A stretch of 64,000 nucleotides of DNA from Kosakonia radicincitans DSM 16656 (GTDB lineage Bacteria; Pseudomonadota; Gammaproteobacteria; Enterobacterales; Enterobacteriaceae): the NCBI RefSeq assembly GCF_000280495.2, contig NZ_CP018016.1:3782001-3846000 (forward strand). The letters are read 5' to 3'. Shown here one piece after another: positions 56,453 to 64,000 of the stretch (positions are counted from its first letter, which is position 1; each line of letters starts with the position of its first letter). The notes beneath the pieces are model-generated. The model had not been told where the DNA came from and did not search any database. It saw only the letters and a list, made by a program, of their open reading frames with translations. The translations under genes and the position numbers were made by a program.

Positions 56453-58885
56453 ATGACCACACTGCAACTGAACACGCTGACTGACCGCATCAAAGCGCAT
56501 AAAACGGCGCTGATCCATATTGTTAAACCGCCGGTCTGCACCGAACGCGCCCGCCATTACACTCAGATTTATCAGCAGAATATGGATAAACCGCTGCCGG
56601 TACGTCGCGCGCTGGCGCTGGCGCACCATCTGGCGCAGCGCACGATCTGGATCAAGCATGACGAGTTGATTATCGGCAACCAGGCCAGCGAAGTTCGCGC
56701 CGCGCCGATCTTCCCGGAATACACCGTTTCGTGGATTGAAAAAGAGATCGACGAACTGGCGGATCGCCCCGGTGCCGGTTTTGCCGTCAGCGAAGAGAAT
56801 AAGCGCATACTGCATGAGATCTGCCCGTGGTGGCGCGGCCAGACGGTGCAGGATCGTTGCTATGGTATGTTTACCGACGAACAAAAAGCGCTGCTCGACA
56901 CCGGCATTATTAAAGCCGAAGGCAACATGACCTCCGGCGATGCGCACCTCGCCGTCAACTTCCCGCTGCTGCTGGAGAAAGGGCTGGATGGTCTGCGGCA
57001 TAAAGTGGACGAACGCCGCACGCGCATCAACCTGACGGTGCTTGACGATCTGCACGGCGACCAGTTCCTGAAAGCGATCGATATCGTGCTTGAGGCCGTG
57101 AGCCTGCATATTGAGCGTTTTGCCGATCTGGCGCGGAAAATGGCGGGTGAAGAAACGCGCCAAAGCCGCCGCGACGAACTGCTGGCGATAGCGGAAAACT
57201 GCCTGATTATTGCCCATGAACCGCCGAAAACTTTCTGGCAGGCGTTGCAGCTTTGCTATTTTATCCAGTTGATTTTGCAAATTGAATCCAACGGCCACTC
57301 GGTCTCGTTCGGCCGCATGGATCAGTATCTCTATCCCTATTACCGCCGCGATGTTGAACTGCAACAATCACTGCAACGGGAAGATGCCATCGAGCTGTTG
57401 CACAGTTGCTGGTTGAAGCTGCTGGAAGTGAACAAGATCCGTTCCGGCTCGCACTCGAAAGCGTCGGCGGGTAGCCCGCTATACCAGAACGTCACCATCG
57501 GCGGGCAGCAGTGGATTAACGGCGCAGCGCAGGATGCGGTAAATCCGCTGTCGTATGCGATCCTCGAATCCTGCGGTCGTCTGCGCTCCACGCAGCCGAA
57601 CCTGAGCGTGCGTTACCACGCCGGGATGAGCAACGACTTCCTCGACGCCTGCGTGCAGGTGATCCGCTGCGGCTTCGGCATGCCGGCGTTCAATAACGAC
57701 GAAATTGTGATCCCGGAATTTATCAAACTGGGCGTCGAAACGGCCGATGCCTACGACTATGCCGCGATTGGCTGTATCGAAACAGCGGTCGGCGGCAAAT
57801 GGGGCTACCGCTGCACCGGCATGAGTTTTATCAATTTTGCCCGCGTGATGCTGGCCGCGCTGGAAGGCGGTCGCGACGCCACCAGCGGTAAGATCTTCCT
57901 GCCGCAGAGCAAAGCGCTTTCCACCGGTAACTTTGCAGCATTTGATGAAGTGATGCAGGCGTGGGATCGGCAGATCCGCTATTACACGCGTAAATCCATC
58001 GAGATCGAGTATGTCGTCGATACCATGCTGGAAGAGAACGTGCCGGATATTCTCTGCTCAGCGCTGGTTGACGACTGCATCGAACGGGCGAAAAGCATCA
58101 AACAGGGCGGTGCGAAGTATGACTGGGTTTCCGGTTTGCAGGTCGGGATCGCCAACCTCGGCAACAGCCTGGCTGCGGTGAAAAAACTGGTCTTTGATCA
58201 GGGCGTAATCGGGCAGCAGCAACTGGCAGATGCGCTGGCGGCGAATTTTGACGGCCTGACGCACGAACAACTGCGCCAGCGTCTGGTGAACAGCGCGCCG
58301 AAATACGGTAACGACGATGACAGCGTGGATAACCTGCTGGTGCGCGCCTATCAGACCTATATCGACGAACTGAAGCAGTACCATAATCCACGCTACGGCC
58401 GCGGCCCGATTGGCGGCAATTACTACGCCGGAACGTCGTCGATTTCCGCCAACGTGCCGTTTGGTGCCGCCACCATGGCAACGCCGGATGGCCGCAAGGC
58501 GCACACCCCGCTGGCGGAAGGTGCAAGTCCCGCTTCCGGTACCGATCATCTCGGCCCGACGGCGGTCATCAGTTCGGTGGGTAAACTGCCGGTCGAAGCG
58601 ATCCTCGGCGGCGTGTTGTTGAACCAGAAGCTGAACCCGGCAACGCTGGAAAACGAGAGCGATAAGCAGAAACTGATGGTGCTGCTGCGCACGTTCTTTG
58701 AAGTGCATAAGGGCTGGCATATTCAGTACAACATTGTTTCGCGCGAGACGCTGCTGGAAGCGAAAAAACATCCGGATCAGTACCGCGATTTAGTGGTGCG
58801 CGTGGCAGGTTATTCGGCGTTCTTCACCGCCCTGTCGCCGGATACGCAGGACGACATTATCGCCCGTACCGAACACACTTTGTAA
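56453..58885 (+). CDS. pflF: Glycyl-radical enzyme PflF (YbiW), formate C-acetyltransferase-like
   Basis: This 810-residue protein is the same length as E. coli YbiW. The radical-bearing Gly is in RVAGYSAFF near the C-terminus and the active-site Cys and Glu are in GCIET. The GCIE motif resembles that of the dehydratase/lyase branch of glycyl-radical enzymes rather than the CC pair of true pyruvate formate-lyase, so the pyruvate formate-lyase name is doubtful. The substrate is unknown. The enzyme must work without oxygen. It follows its activase by four bases. Confidence 0.92.
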   Translation: MTTLQLNTLTDRIKAHKTALIHIVKPPVCTERARHYTQIYQQNMDKPLPVRRALALAHHLAQRTIWIKHDELIIGNQASEVRAAPIFPEYTVSWIEKEIDELADRPGAGFAVSEENKRILHEICPWWRGQTVQDRCYGMFTDEQKALLDTGIIKAEGNMTSGDAHLAVNFPLLLEKGLDGLRHKVDERRTRINLTVLDDLHGDQFLKAIDIVLEAVSLHIERFADLARKMAGEETRQSRRDELLAIAENCLIIAHEPPKTFWQALQLCYFIQLILQIESNGHSVSFGRMDQYLYPYYRRDVELQQSLQREDAIELLHSCWLKLLEVNKIRSGSHSKASAGSPLYQNVTIGGQQWINGAAQDAVNPLSYAILESCGRLRSTQPNLSVRYHAGMSNDFLDACVQVIRCGFGMPAFNNDEIVIPEFIKLGVETADAYDYAAIGCIETAVGGKWGYRCTGMSFINFARVMLAALEGGRDATSGKIFLPQSKALSTGNFAAFDEVMQAWDRQIRYYTRKSIEIEYVVDTMLEENVPDILCSALVDDCIERAKSIKQGGAKYDWVSGLQVGIANLGNSLAAVKKLVFDQGVIGQQQLADALAANFDGLTHEQLRQRLVNSAPKYGNDDDSVDNLLVRAYQTYIDELKQYHNPRYGRGPIGGNYYAGTSSISANVPFGAATMATPDGRKAHTPLAEGASPASGTDHLGPTAVISSVGKLPVEAILGGVLLNQKLNPATLENESDKQKLMVLLRTFFEVHKGWHIQYNIVSRETLLEAKKHPDQYRDLVVRVAGYSAFFTALSPDTQDDIIARTEHTL

Positions 58886-58889
58886 GGTG

Positions 58890-58922
58890 ATTGCCGGACA
58901 GCGCTGCGTTTGTCCGGCAATA
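58890..58922 (+). terminator. Hairpin after pflF
   Basis: ATTGCCGGACA and TGTCCGGCAAT form a near-perfect stem a few bases past the pflF stop. The T-run is missing, so it could also act as a transcript-stabilising element. Confidence 0.55.
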
Positions 58923-58954
58923 TACATAACGCCGCTACCTGTACTCCCTTCCCC

Positions 58955-59081
58955 TTTAACCTATGGATTTCGAATGGCAGGAAGGCGGCAAGGCGGTAAG
59001 TCCCCGGGAGCTTACACTAGTAAGTGACCGGGGCGCACCGCCGCAGCCAACGCACCTGCGGTTCGAAAGACGACGGTTAAA
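58955..59081. repeat. ERIC element (127 bp)
   Basis: This imperfect palindrome begins TTTAACC and ends GGTTAAA, and is exactly 127 bp, the standard ERIC length. The central GAGCTTACACTAGTAAGTGA matches the well-known ERIC core. It is non-coding and lies between pflF and ybiV. Confidence 0.9.
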
Positions 59082-59082
59082 C

Positions 59083-59094
59083 TTTCATATGAAA
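59083..59094. promoter_or_regulatory. Palindrome upstream of ybiV
   Basis: TTTCATATGAAA is a perfect palindrome, preceded by AC, immediately after the ERIC element. It resembles the second palindrome ahead of pflE (TTCATATGAAATAA). Confidence 0.5.
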
Positions 59095-59165
59095 TAAAAT
59101 TTGTGCATCAGCTCACATTGTCTCTAGAATATTGCTCGTTACAAAAATATTCAGGAGCGCAGTAT

Positions 59166-59981
59166 ATGACCGTCAAAGTTATCGTCACTGACATGGACGG
59201 AACTTTCCTTGATGACGCCAAGCAGTACGATCGCACGCGGTTTATGGCGCAATTCCAGCAACTTCAGCAGCGCGGTATTGAGTTTGTGGTCGCCAGCGGC
59301 AACCAGTATTACCAGCTGATCTCCTTCTTCCCGGAACTGAAAGAGAAGATTTGTTTCGTCGCCGAAAACGGCGCGCTGGTGTATGAACATGGCCAGCAAC
59401 TGTTCCACGGTGAGCTGACCCGTCACGAAGCGCAGGTCGTCATTGGCGAACTGTTAAAAGACAGCAGCCTGAACTTTGTCGCCTGCGGGCTGGAAAGCGC
59501 CTACGTAAGCGAGAACGCCCCGGCCGAATTTGTCGATCTGATGTCAAAGCACTACTACCGTTTAAAACCGGTGCGCGATTTCCAGAAGATTGACGACACG
59601 CTGTTTAAGTTCTCGCTGAACTTACCGGACAGCGAGATTCCGCAGCTCATCGATGAACTGCATGTCTCACTTGATGGCATTATGAAGCCGGTCACCAGCG
59701 GTTTTGGCTTCGTTGATTTGATTATCCCCGGTCTGCATAAAGCCAACGGCATTACCCGCCTGCTGAAACGCTGGGGCGTGTCGCCGCAGCAGTGCGTCAC
59801 CATTGGCGACAGCGGTAATGACGCTGAAATGCTACGCATGACGGAGTTCTCCTTTGCCATGGGCAACGCCGGGGATGCCATTAAAGCCATTGCCCGCCAT
59901 CAGACCGATGACAACAATCATCAGGGCGCGCTGAACGTGATTCAGGCCGTGCTCGATAATACCGCACCGTTCGACCGCTAA
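59166..59981 (+). CDS. ybiV: HAD-family sugar phosphatase YbiV
   Basis: YbiV is a cytosolic Cof-type HAD hydrolase that dephosphorylates sugar phosphates. It is 271 residues long, as in E. coli. The nucleophile motif is DMDGTFLD, and the late motifs are Lys in LHKANGIT and [10 protein letters not shown]. Start 59166 follows AGGAG; the open frame to 59103 only covers the leader. It lies between the ERIC element and a strong terminator. Confidence 0.95.
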   Translation: MTVKVIVTDMDGTFLDDAKQYDRTRFMAQFQQLQQRGIEFVVASGNQYYQLISFFPELKEKICFVAENGALVYEHGQQLFHGELTRHEAQVVIGELLKDSSLNFVACGLESAYVSENAPAEFVDLMSKHYYRLKPVRDFQKIDDTLFKFSLNLPDSEIPQLIDELHVSLDGIMKPVTSGFGFVDLIIPGLHKANGITRLLKRWGVSPQQCVTIGDSGNDAEMLRMTEFSFAMGNAGDAIKAIARHQTDDNNHQGALNVIQAVLDNTAPFDR

Positions 59982-59987
59982 TCTCCC

Positions 59988-60012
59988 GCCGGAGCGCCCG
60001 CTCCGGCTTTTT
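59988..60012 (+). terminator. Rho-independent terminator after ybiV
   Basis: GCCGGAGCG and CGCTCCGGC form a perfect 9-bp stem with a two-base centre, followed by TTTTT. Confidence 0.92.
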
Positions 60013-60115
60013 CCTCCCCTGCTCTTCTCTCTTTTCTCCCTTTGTGCTGCCCATCAAATTTTTAAACTTGCATTAACTTATTTTTAACTTAGATTATCAC
60101 TTGTAAGTTTAATTT

Positions 60116-60130
60116 CTTTCGAATGAAAGT
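60116..60130. promoter_or_regulatory. Inverted repeat upstream of ybiU, shared with pflE
   Basis: CTTTCGAATGAAAGT is the exact reverse complement of 15 bases at the palindrome upstream of pflE. It lies 13 bases ahead of the ybiU start codon, where a bound repressor would block expression. Confidence 0.6.
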
Positions 60131-60142
60131 TGAGAGGTTCAC

Positions 60143-61402
60143 ATGACGTTTACCAGCGAGACCTTGCCTGCCGATCACAAAGCGTCGATTCGTCAGATGA
60201 AACAGACACTGCGCGCGCAGATCGGCGACGTGCAAAGCGTCTTTAACCGCCTGAGCGAGCAGATTGCCGCCCGTGTCGCAGAGATCAAAGCGCTGCAAGC
60301 GCGCGGCGAATCGGTCTGGCCACAAATCCCTTACGCCGATATTGCGCAGGGCCGTGTTAGCGACGCGCAGCGGGCGCTGATTAAACAGCGCGGTTGCGCG
60401 GTGATCAAAGGCCACTTTCCGCGCGATCGGGCGCTGGGCTGGGATCGCGCAATGCTGGATTATCTCGACGCCAACCATTTTGACGATGTGTATAAAGGCC
60501 CGGGCGACAGCTTCTTTGGCACGCTGGAAGCGTCGCGCCCGGAAATCTACCCGATTTACTGGTCGCAGGCGCAAATGCAGGCGCGGCAAAGCAATGAAAT
60601 GGCGGCAGTGCAATCTTTCCTCAATCGCCTGTGGCGTTTCGAAAGCGAAGGCCGCCAGTGGTTCGACCCGGATGTCAGCGTGATCTACCCGGATCGCATC
60701 CGCCGTCGCCCGCCGGGTACCACCTCAAAAGGGCTCGGCGCGCATACCGATTCCGGCGCGCTGGAGCGCTGGTTGCTGCCCGCTTACCAGCGCGTATTCG
60801 CCAGCGTGTTTAACGGCAAACTGGAAGAGTACGATCCGTGGGATGCCGCGCATCGCACCGAGGTGGAAGAGTACACGGTGGATAACACCACCAAATGCTC
60901 AGTATTCCGTACCTTCCAGGGCTGGACGGCGCTGTCGGACATGATCCCCGGCCAGGGATTGCTGCACGTGGTGCCGATCCCGGAAGCGATGGCGTATATC
61001 CTGCTGCGTCCGCTGCTTGACGATGTACCGGAGGATGAACTGTGCGGCGTCGCGCCGGGCCGCGTTCTGCCGGTTTCAGAGAAGTGGCACCCGCTACTGA
61101 TTGAGGCGCTGAGCAGCATACCAGCGCTGGACGCGGGCGATTCCGTGTGGTGGCACTGCGATGTTATCCACTCGGTCGCGCCGGTGGAAAACCAGCAGGG
61201 CTGGGGGAACGTGATGTATATTCCCGCCGCGCCGCTGTGCGAGAAGAACCTCGCTTATGCCCGCAAGGTGAAAGTGGCGCTGGAGCAAGGCGCATCGCCG
61301 GGGGATTTCCCGCGCGAGAACTACGAAAGCGACTGGACAGGCCGCTTTACGCTTGATGATCTGAATGCGCACGGTAAACGTGCGCTGGGTATCGACGTTT
61401 AA
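60143..61402 (+). CDS. ybiU: YbiU, DUF1479 (Fe(II)/2-oxoglutarate oxygenase-like)
   Basis: This 419-residue protein matches E. coli YbiU. It belongs to DUF1479, related to Fe(II)/2-oxoglutarate-dependent oxygenases. The metal-binding triad is probably His-Asp in GAHTDSGALE and His in CDVIHSVAP. The actual substrate is unknown. GAGAGG precedes the start. It converges with the LacI-family gene; their ends overlap by four bases. Confidence 0.92.
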   Translation: MTFTSETLPADHKASIRQMKQTLRAQIGDVQSVFNRLSEQIAARVAEIKALQARGESVWPQIPYADIAQGRVSDAQRALIKQRGCAVIKGHFPRDRALGWDRAMLDYLDANHFDDVYKGPGDSFFGTLEASRPEIYPIYWSQAQMQARQSNEMAAVQSFLNRLWRFESEGRQWFDPDVSVIYPDRIRRRPPGTTSKGLGAHTDSGALERWLLPAYQRVFASVFNGKLEEYDPWDAAHRTEVEEYTVDNTTKCSVFRTFQGWTALSDMIPGQGLLHVVPIPEAMAYILLRPLLDDVPEDELCGVAPGRVLPVSEKWHPLLIEALSSIPALDAGDSVWWHCDVIHSVAPVENQQGWGNVMYIPAAPLCEKNLAYARKVKVALEQGASPGDFPRENYESDWTGRFTLDDLNAHGKRALGIDV

Positions 61403-62472
61403 GCGTCGTATAGCCCCTGCCATTCAACGGCGGTGCGTTGCTGTCCCGAACGTATCCGCCGTACCGATTCCCGCACCACCAGCGTGCCGTTCAACAGCAG
61501 CGAACCGACCGCCGCCTGCGGACGAATCAACCGCTGCTGTAACAGATGCACCGCTTCAACGCCCAGCTCATCGCGCGGAACATGCACCGCCGTCAGCGGG
61601 ACATCCTGAATCGCCGCCAGGTTAAAGGCATCGATACTCATCACCGAGATATCCTGCGGCACACGCAAACCGCGCTGCTGCAACGCGCGCACCGTGCCTT
61701 CCGCCATAAAATCCCCACTGACGAGAAATGCCGTGGGCGGCACATTATGCGCCGGGTCGTCCAGCCACTCGCCCACCCGCTGCTGCGCTTCGCGGGCGCT
61801 GAAACTGGGAACCGTGATCAAATTGCGCTTGCTGTTAAAGCGCAAATTGTCATGCAGCCAGGCATCTTTGATCCCCGCCAGCCGCAGATCCATGGTGTAA
61901 CGGCGCAGGCACATAACAGTCACCACGTCGCGGTGGCCCATATCAAACAGATAGCGTGCGGCAAATTCGCCAATGGTGCGGTGATCCGGCGCGATCGACG
62001 GTAGACGCATCCGCCTGTCGCGGCAGTTGATCAACACGCAGGGTTTGCCGCTCTCTGCTGCCAGATCGTGAATGTGCGGATCGTCAATGCCGAGCAGGAT
62101 TGCGGCCTGCGTTTCCGCAGCCTGCATCCTGCCAAGAAACGTGCCAGCGTCGCTGTCCAACTCCTCCAGCGCACAGTAGCGCAGCCGTACTTCGTGAGAA
62201 TCGAGCGCTTTGTTGATGCTCTGGATCACGCGGTAATAAAAGATGTCGGACCGCTCATCAAAAGCGCGCTGCGGCGCAAAGACCACCAGGTTATTCAGCA
62301 ACAGACGCCCGGCAGCAATGCCCTCCATCACGCCCAGCTCACGGGCGCAGGCGAGCACCGCGCTTCGTGCCTGCTCGCTGGTGTTTGCTTTACCGGCCAG
62401 CACGCGTGAAACGGTACTGGTAGACAGGTTTGTACGGCGGGCAATTTCACTGATTTTTAGCTTTTTATCCAT
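61399..62472 (-). CDS. LacI-family transcriptional regulator
   Basis: This protein has an N-terminal LacI helix-turn-helix (KISEIARRTNLSTSTVSRVL) and a periplasmic-binding-like effector domain that senses a sugar or sugar acid. The start is uncertain. I use ATG 62472 (MDKKLKISEIA, 357 residues) because family members begin a few residues ahead of the helix-turn-helix; 62490 or 62520 are possible. A GAAAATTTTC palindrome at 62502-62511 would then lie in its promoter and could be an autoregulatory site. It reads away from the MFS transporter gene, which is its most likely target. Confidence 0.9.
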   Translation of the reverse strand: MDKKLKISEIARRTNLSTSTVSRVLAGKANTSEQARSAVLACARELGVMEGIAAGRLLLNNLVVFAPQRAFDERSDIFYYRVIQSINKALDSHEVRLRYCALEELDSDAGTFLGRMQAAETQAAILLGIDDPHIHDLAAESGKPCVLINCRDRRMRLPSIAPDHRTIGEFAARYLFDMGHRDVVTVMCLRRYTMDLRLAGIKDAWLHDNLRFNSKRNLITVPSFSAREAQQRVGEWLDDPAHNVPPTAFLVSGDFMAEGTVRALQQRGLRVPQDISVMSIDAFNLAAIQDVPLTAVHVPRDELGVEAVHLLQQRLIRPQAAVGSLLLNGTLVVRESVRRIRSGQQRTAVEWQGLYDA

Positions 62473-62769
62473 TCTGTGATCTCGCTCCATTTGCTGAATG
62501 GGAAAATTTTCATGAGCCATAAACCCTGTTATTCATGGCATGAATAAGAGTTTGCCGCATATCTGCCGTCACTGATGAGAATCCTTGCACAAAATCCGCT
62601 TTAGCGGCGCATTTTTCTCACCTAACGTAAACCTGTCGTACAACTTCCATACTAGTTGTATGCATTTTGATGGCAAAAAACGAAAAAAATCTTCTGGCGA
62701 ACCACTTCGGTATAACAAATCTGAAAGACTCGCCCCGACTTCCCTACAAAACGATGTGCGGAGAAAAGA
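62473..62769. promoter_or_regulatory. Divergent promoter region of the LacI-family and transporter genes
   Basis: About 300 bp separate the two starts. ACAACT and AGTTGT at about 62640-62659 form an inverted repeat that could be an operator for the transporter gene. No other gene is visible. Confidence 0.45.
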
Positions 62770-64000
62770 ATGAGCCAGGGAATCAACAACGAAATGGCGG
62801 CCAGCAAGAGCCGCCGGATAGTGAAAAAATTACGCTGGTGGATGCTGGTGCTGTTTTTATTCGGTGTGACGGTGAACTACATCACCCGTAACTCGCTGGG
62901 CATTCTGGCGCCGGAACTGAAAAGCAGCCTCGGTATCACCACCGAACAGTACTCGTGGATTGTCGGCGCCTTTCAGCTCGCTTACACCATTTTTCAGCCG
63001 CTGTGCGGCTGGCTGATCGATGTCATCGGCCTGAAAGTCGGCTTTATGGTGTGCGCCATTATCTGGGCGCTGGCCTGTATCTTCCACGCGGGTGCTGCCA
63101 ACTGGGTGCATCTGGCGATCCTGCGCTTCACCATGGGCGCATCGGAAGCTGCTGCCACGCCAGCCAACGCCAAAACCATCGGCGAATGGTTCCCGAAAGC
63201 GGAACGCCCGGTTGCTGCGGGCTGGGCGGGCGTCGGCTTCTCGATTGGTGCGATGCTGGCGCCGCCGATCATCTACTTCGCCCATGCCTCGTTTGGCTGG
63301 CAGGGCGCGTTTATGTTTACCGGCGTGCTGGCGCTGGTGTGGGTCATTTTGTGGTGGGCGTTTTACCATAATCCGGATAAACACCCGAACCTGAGCAAGG
63401 ACGAACTGACCTTTATTCAGCAGGATCACGAACCGCCAGCGGTGAAACTCCCCTTCTTTACTGCGCTGAAAACCGTATCGAAAAACAAGCGCTTTTACGG
63501 TATCGCCATTCCCGCTTTTATGGCGGAACCGGCATGGGCGGTGCTGAGTTTCTGGGTGCCGCTCTATCTGGCGAAAGAGCACGGCATGGATCTGAAGCAG
63601 ATTGCGATGTTCGCCTGGCTGCCGTTCCTCGCCGCTGACCTCGGCAGCGTGGCGAGCGGTTATCTGACCAAACTCTATACCCGCTGGTTTGGCTGCACCC
63701 GTGTGAACTCGGTGGTGGCCAGTTCCGTGACCGGCGCATTCCTGATGATTTCGCTGGCCGTGGTCGCCATCACGCGCGATCCCTACATCACCATTGTGTT
63801 GATCTCGATTGGCGGTTTTGGCCACCAGATCATCTCCTGCATGTTGAGCGCACTGGTGGTCGAGTCCTTCGATAAAGGGCAAATGGCGACGGTGAACGGC
63901 ATGCGCGGCTCGGCGGCGTGGATCGCCAGCTTCCTCTTTTCACTGCTGATCGGCGTGACCGCCGACAAGATTGGTTTCAATCCGCTGTTTATTGCCATGG
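62770..64000 (+). CDS. MFS transporter, ExuT-like (hexuronate/sugar-acid uptake), C-terminus cut by window edge
   Basis: The first 410 residues of a major facilitator transporter are present; about 20-40 more are expected. It has the anion:cation symporter (ACS) family features, with NYITRNSLGILAPEL in the first membrane segment, RFTMGASEAAATPANAK and then the second six-helix half with FMAEPAWAVLSFWVPLYL. It resembles E. coli ExuT over its length. Start 62770 follows GGAG. Galacturonate, glucuronate or an aldonate is the likely cargo, inferred from the family and from the divergent LacI-type regulator. Confidence 0.9.
   Translation, partial: MSQGINNEMAASKSRRIVKKLRWWMLVLFLFGVTVNYITRNSLGILAPELKSSLGITTEQYSWIVGAFQLAYTIFQPLCGWLIDVIGLKVGFMVCAIIWALACIFHAGAANWVHLAILRFTMGASEAAATPANAKTIGEWFPKAERPVAAGWAGVGFSIGAMLAPPIIYFAHASFGWQGAFMFTGVLALVWVILWWAFYHNPDKHPNLSKDELTFIQQDHEPPAVKLPFFTALKTVSKNKRFYGIAIPAFMAEPAWAVLSFWVPLYLAKEHGMDLKQIAMFAWLPFLAADLGSVASGYLTKLYTRWFGCTRVNSVVASSVTGAFLMISLAVVAITRDPYITIVLISIGGFGHQIISCMLSALVVESFDKGQMATVNGMRGSAAWIASFLFSLLIGVTADKIGFNPLFIAM

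Overview
The window is a chromosomal segment from an enterobacterium close to Enterobacter, Kosakonia or Klebsiella; the genus cannot be fixed from the sequence alone. The backbone carries genes in the same neighbourhood as Escherichia coli: dacC, gstB (yliJ), yliI, bssR, rimO, gsiDCBA, iaaA, moeA, moeB, fsa, pflE/pflF (ybiY/ybiW), ybiV and ybiU. One ERIC repeat also supports Enterobacterales. The two window ends cut dacC and an MFS transporter gene.

Two blocks interrupt this backbone. Between gstB and yliI (about 1.7-6.1 kb) lie an acidic hypothetical protein, a LysR regulator, a lone short flagellin and a CheZ paralogue. Flagellin and CheZ-like genes each have a recognisable sigma-28 (FliA) promoter, and the CheZ-like protein has Arg where the catalytic Gln of CheZ should be. 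yliI itself carries a 7-bp tandem duplication that cuts its signal peptide off from its enzyme domain.

Between bssR and rimO (about 7.9-44.6 kb) is a large accessory region. Its first part is a guanidine-degradation operon (ABC transporter, two DUF1989 carboxyguanidine deiminase subunits, biotin-dependent carboxylase, allophanate hydrolase) behind a guanidine-I (ykkC) riboswitch. Next come a GST, a Nudix hydrolase under a near-perfect LexA box, a zinc alcohol dehydrogenase with a divergent HxlR regulator, a GNAT acetyltransferase, an IroE-like esterase and a probable amidase effector/immunity pair. A surface-polymer and adhesin block follows: a three-domain fusion (Mur ligase, degenerate S11 peptidase, CapA), a secreted alpha/beta hydrolase, an alpha/alpha-toroid protein, and a complete Lap-type system (LapG, LapD, a small protein, a giant adhesin, LapE, LapB, LapC). 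The adhesin has about 1,000 residues of Asp-Ala/Asp-Ser dipeptides and lies behind an array of five RcsB-box-like repeats.

The right part (44.9-64 kb) is ordinary backbone: rimO, the glutathione importer operon with iaaA, molybdopterin genes, fructose-6-phosphate aldolase, a glycyl-radical enzyme with its activase, ybiV, ybiU, a LacI regulator and an ExuT-type transporter. A shared palindrome occurs upstream of pflE and ybiU, with a related one upstream of ybiV.
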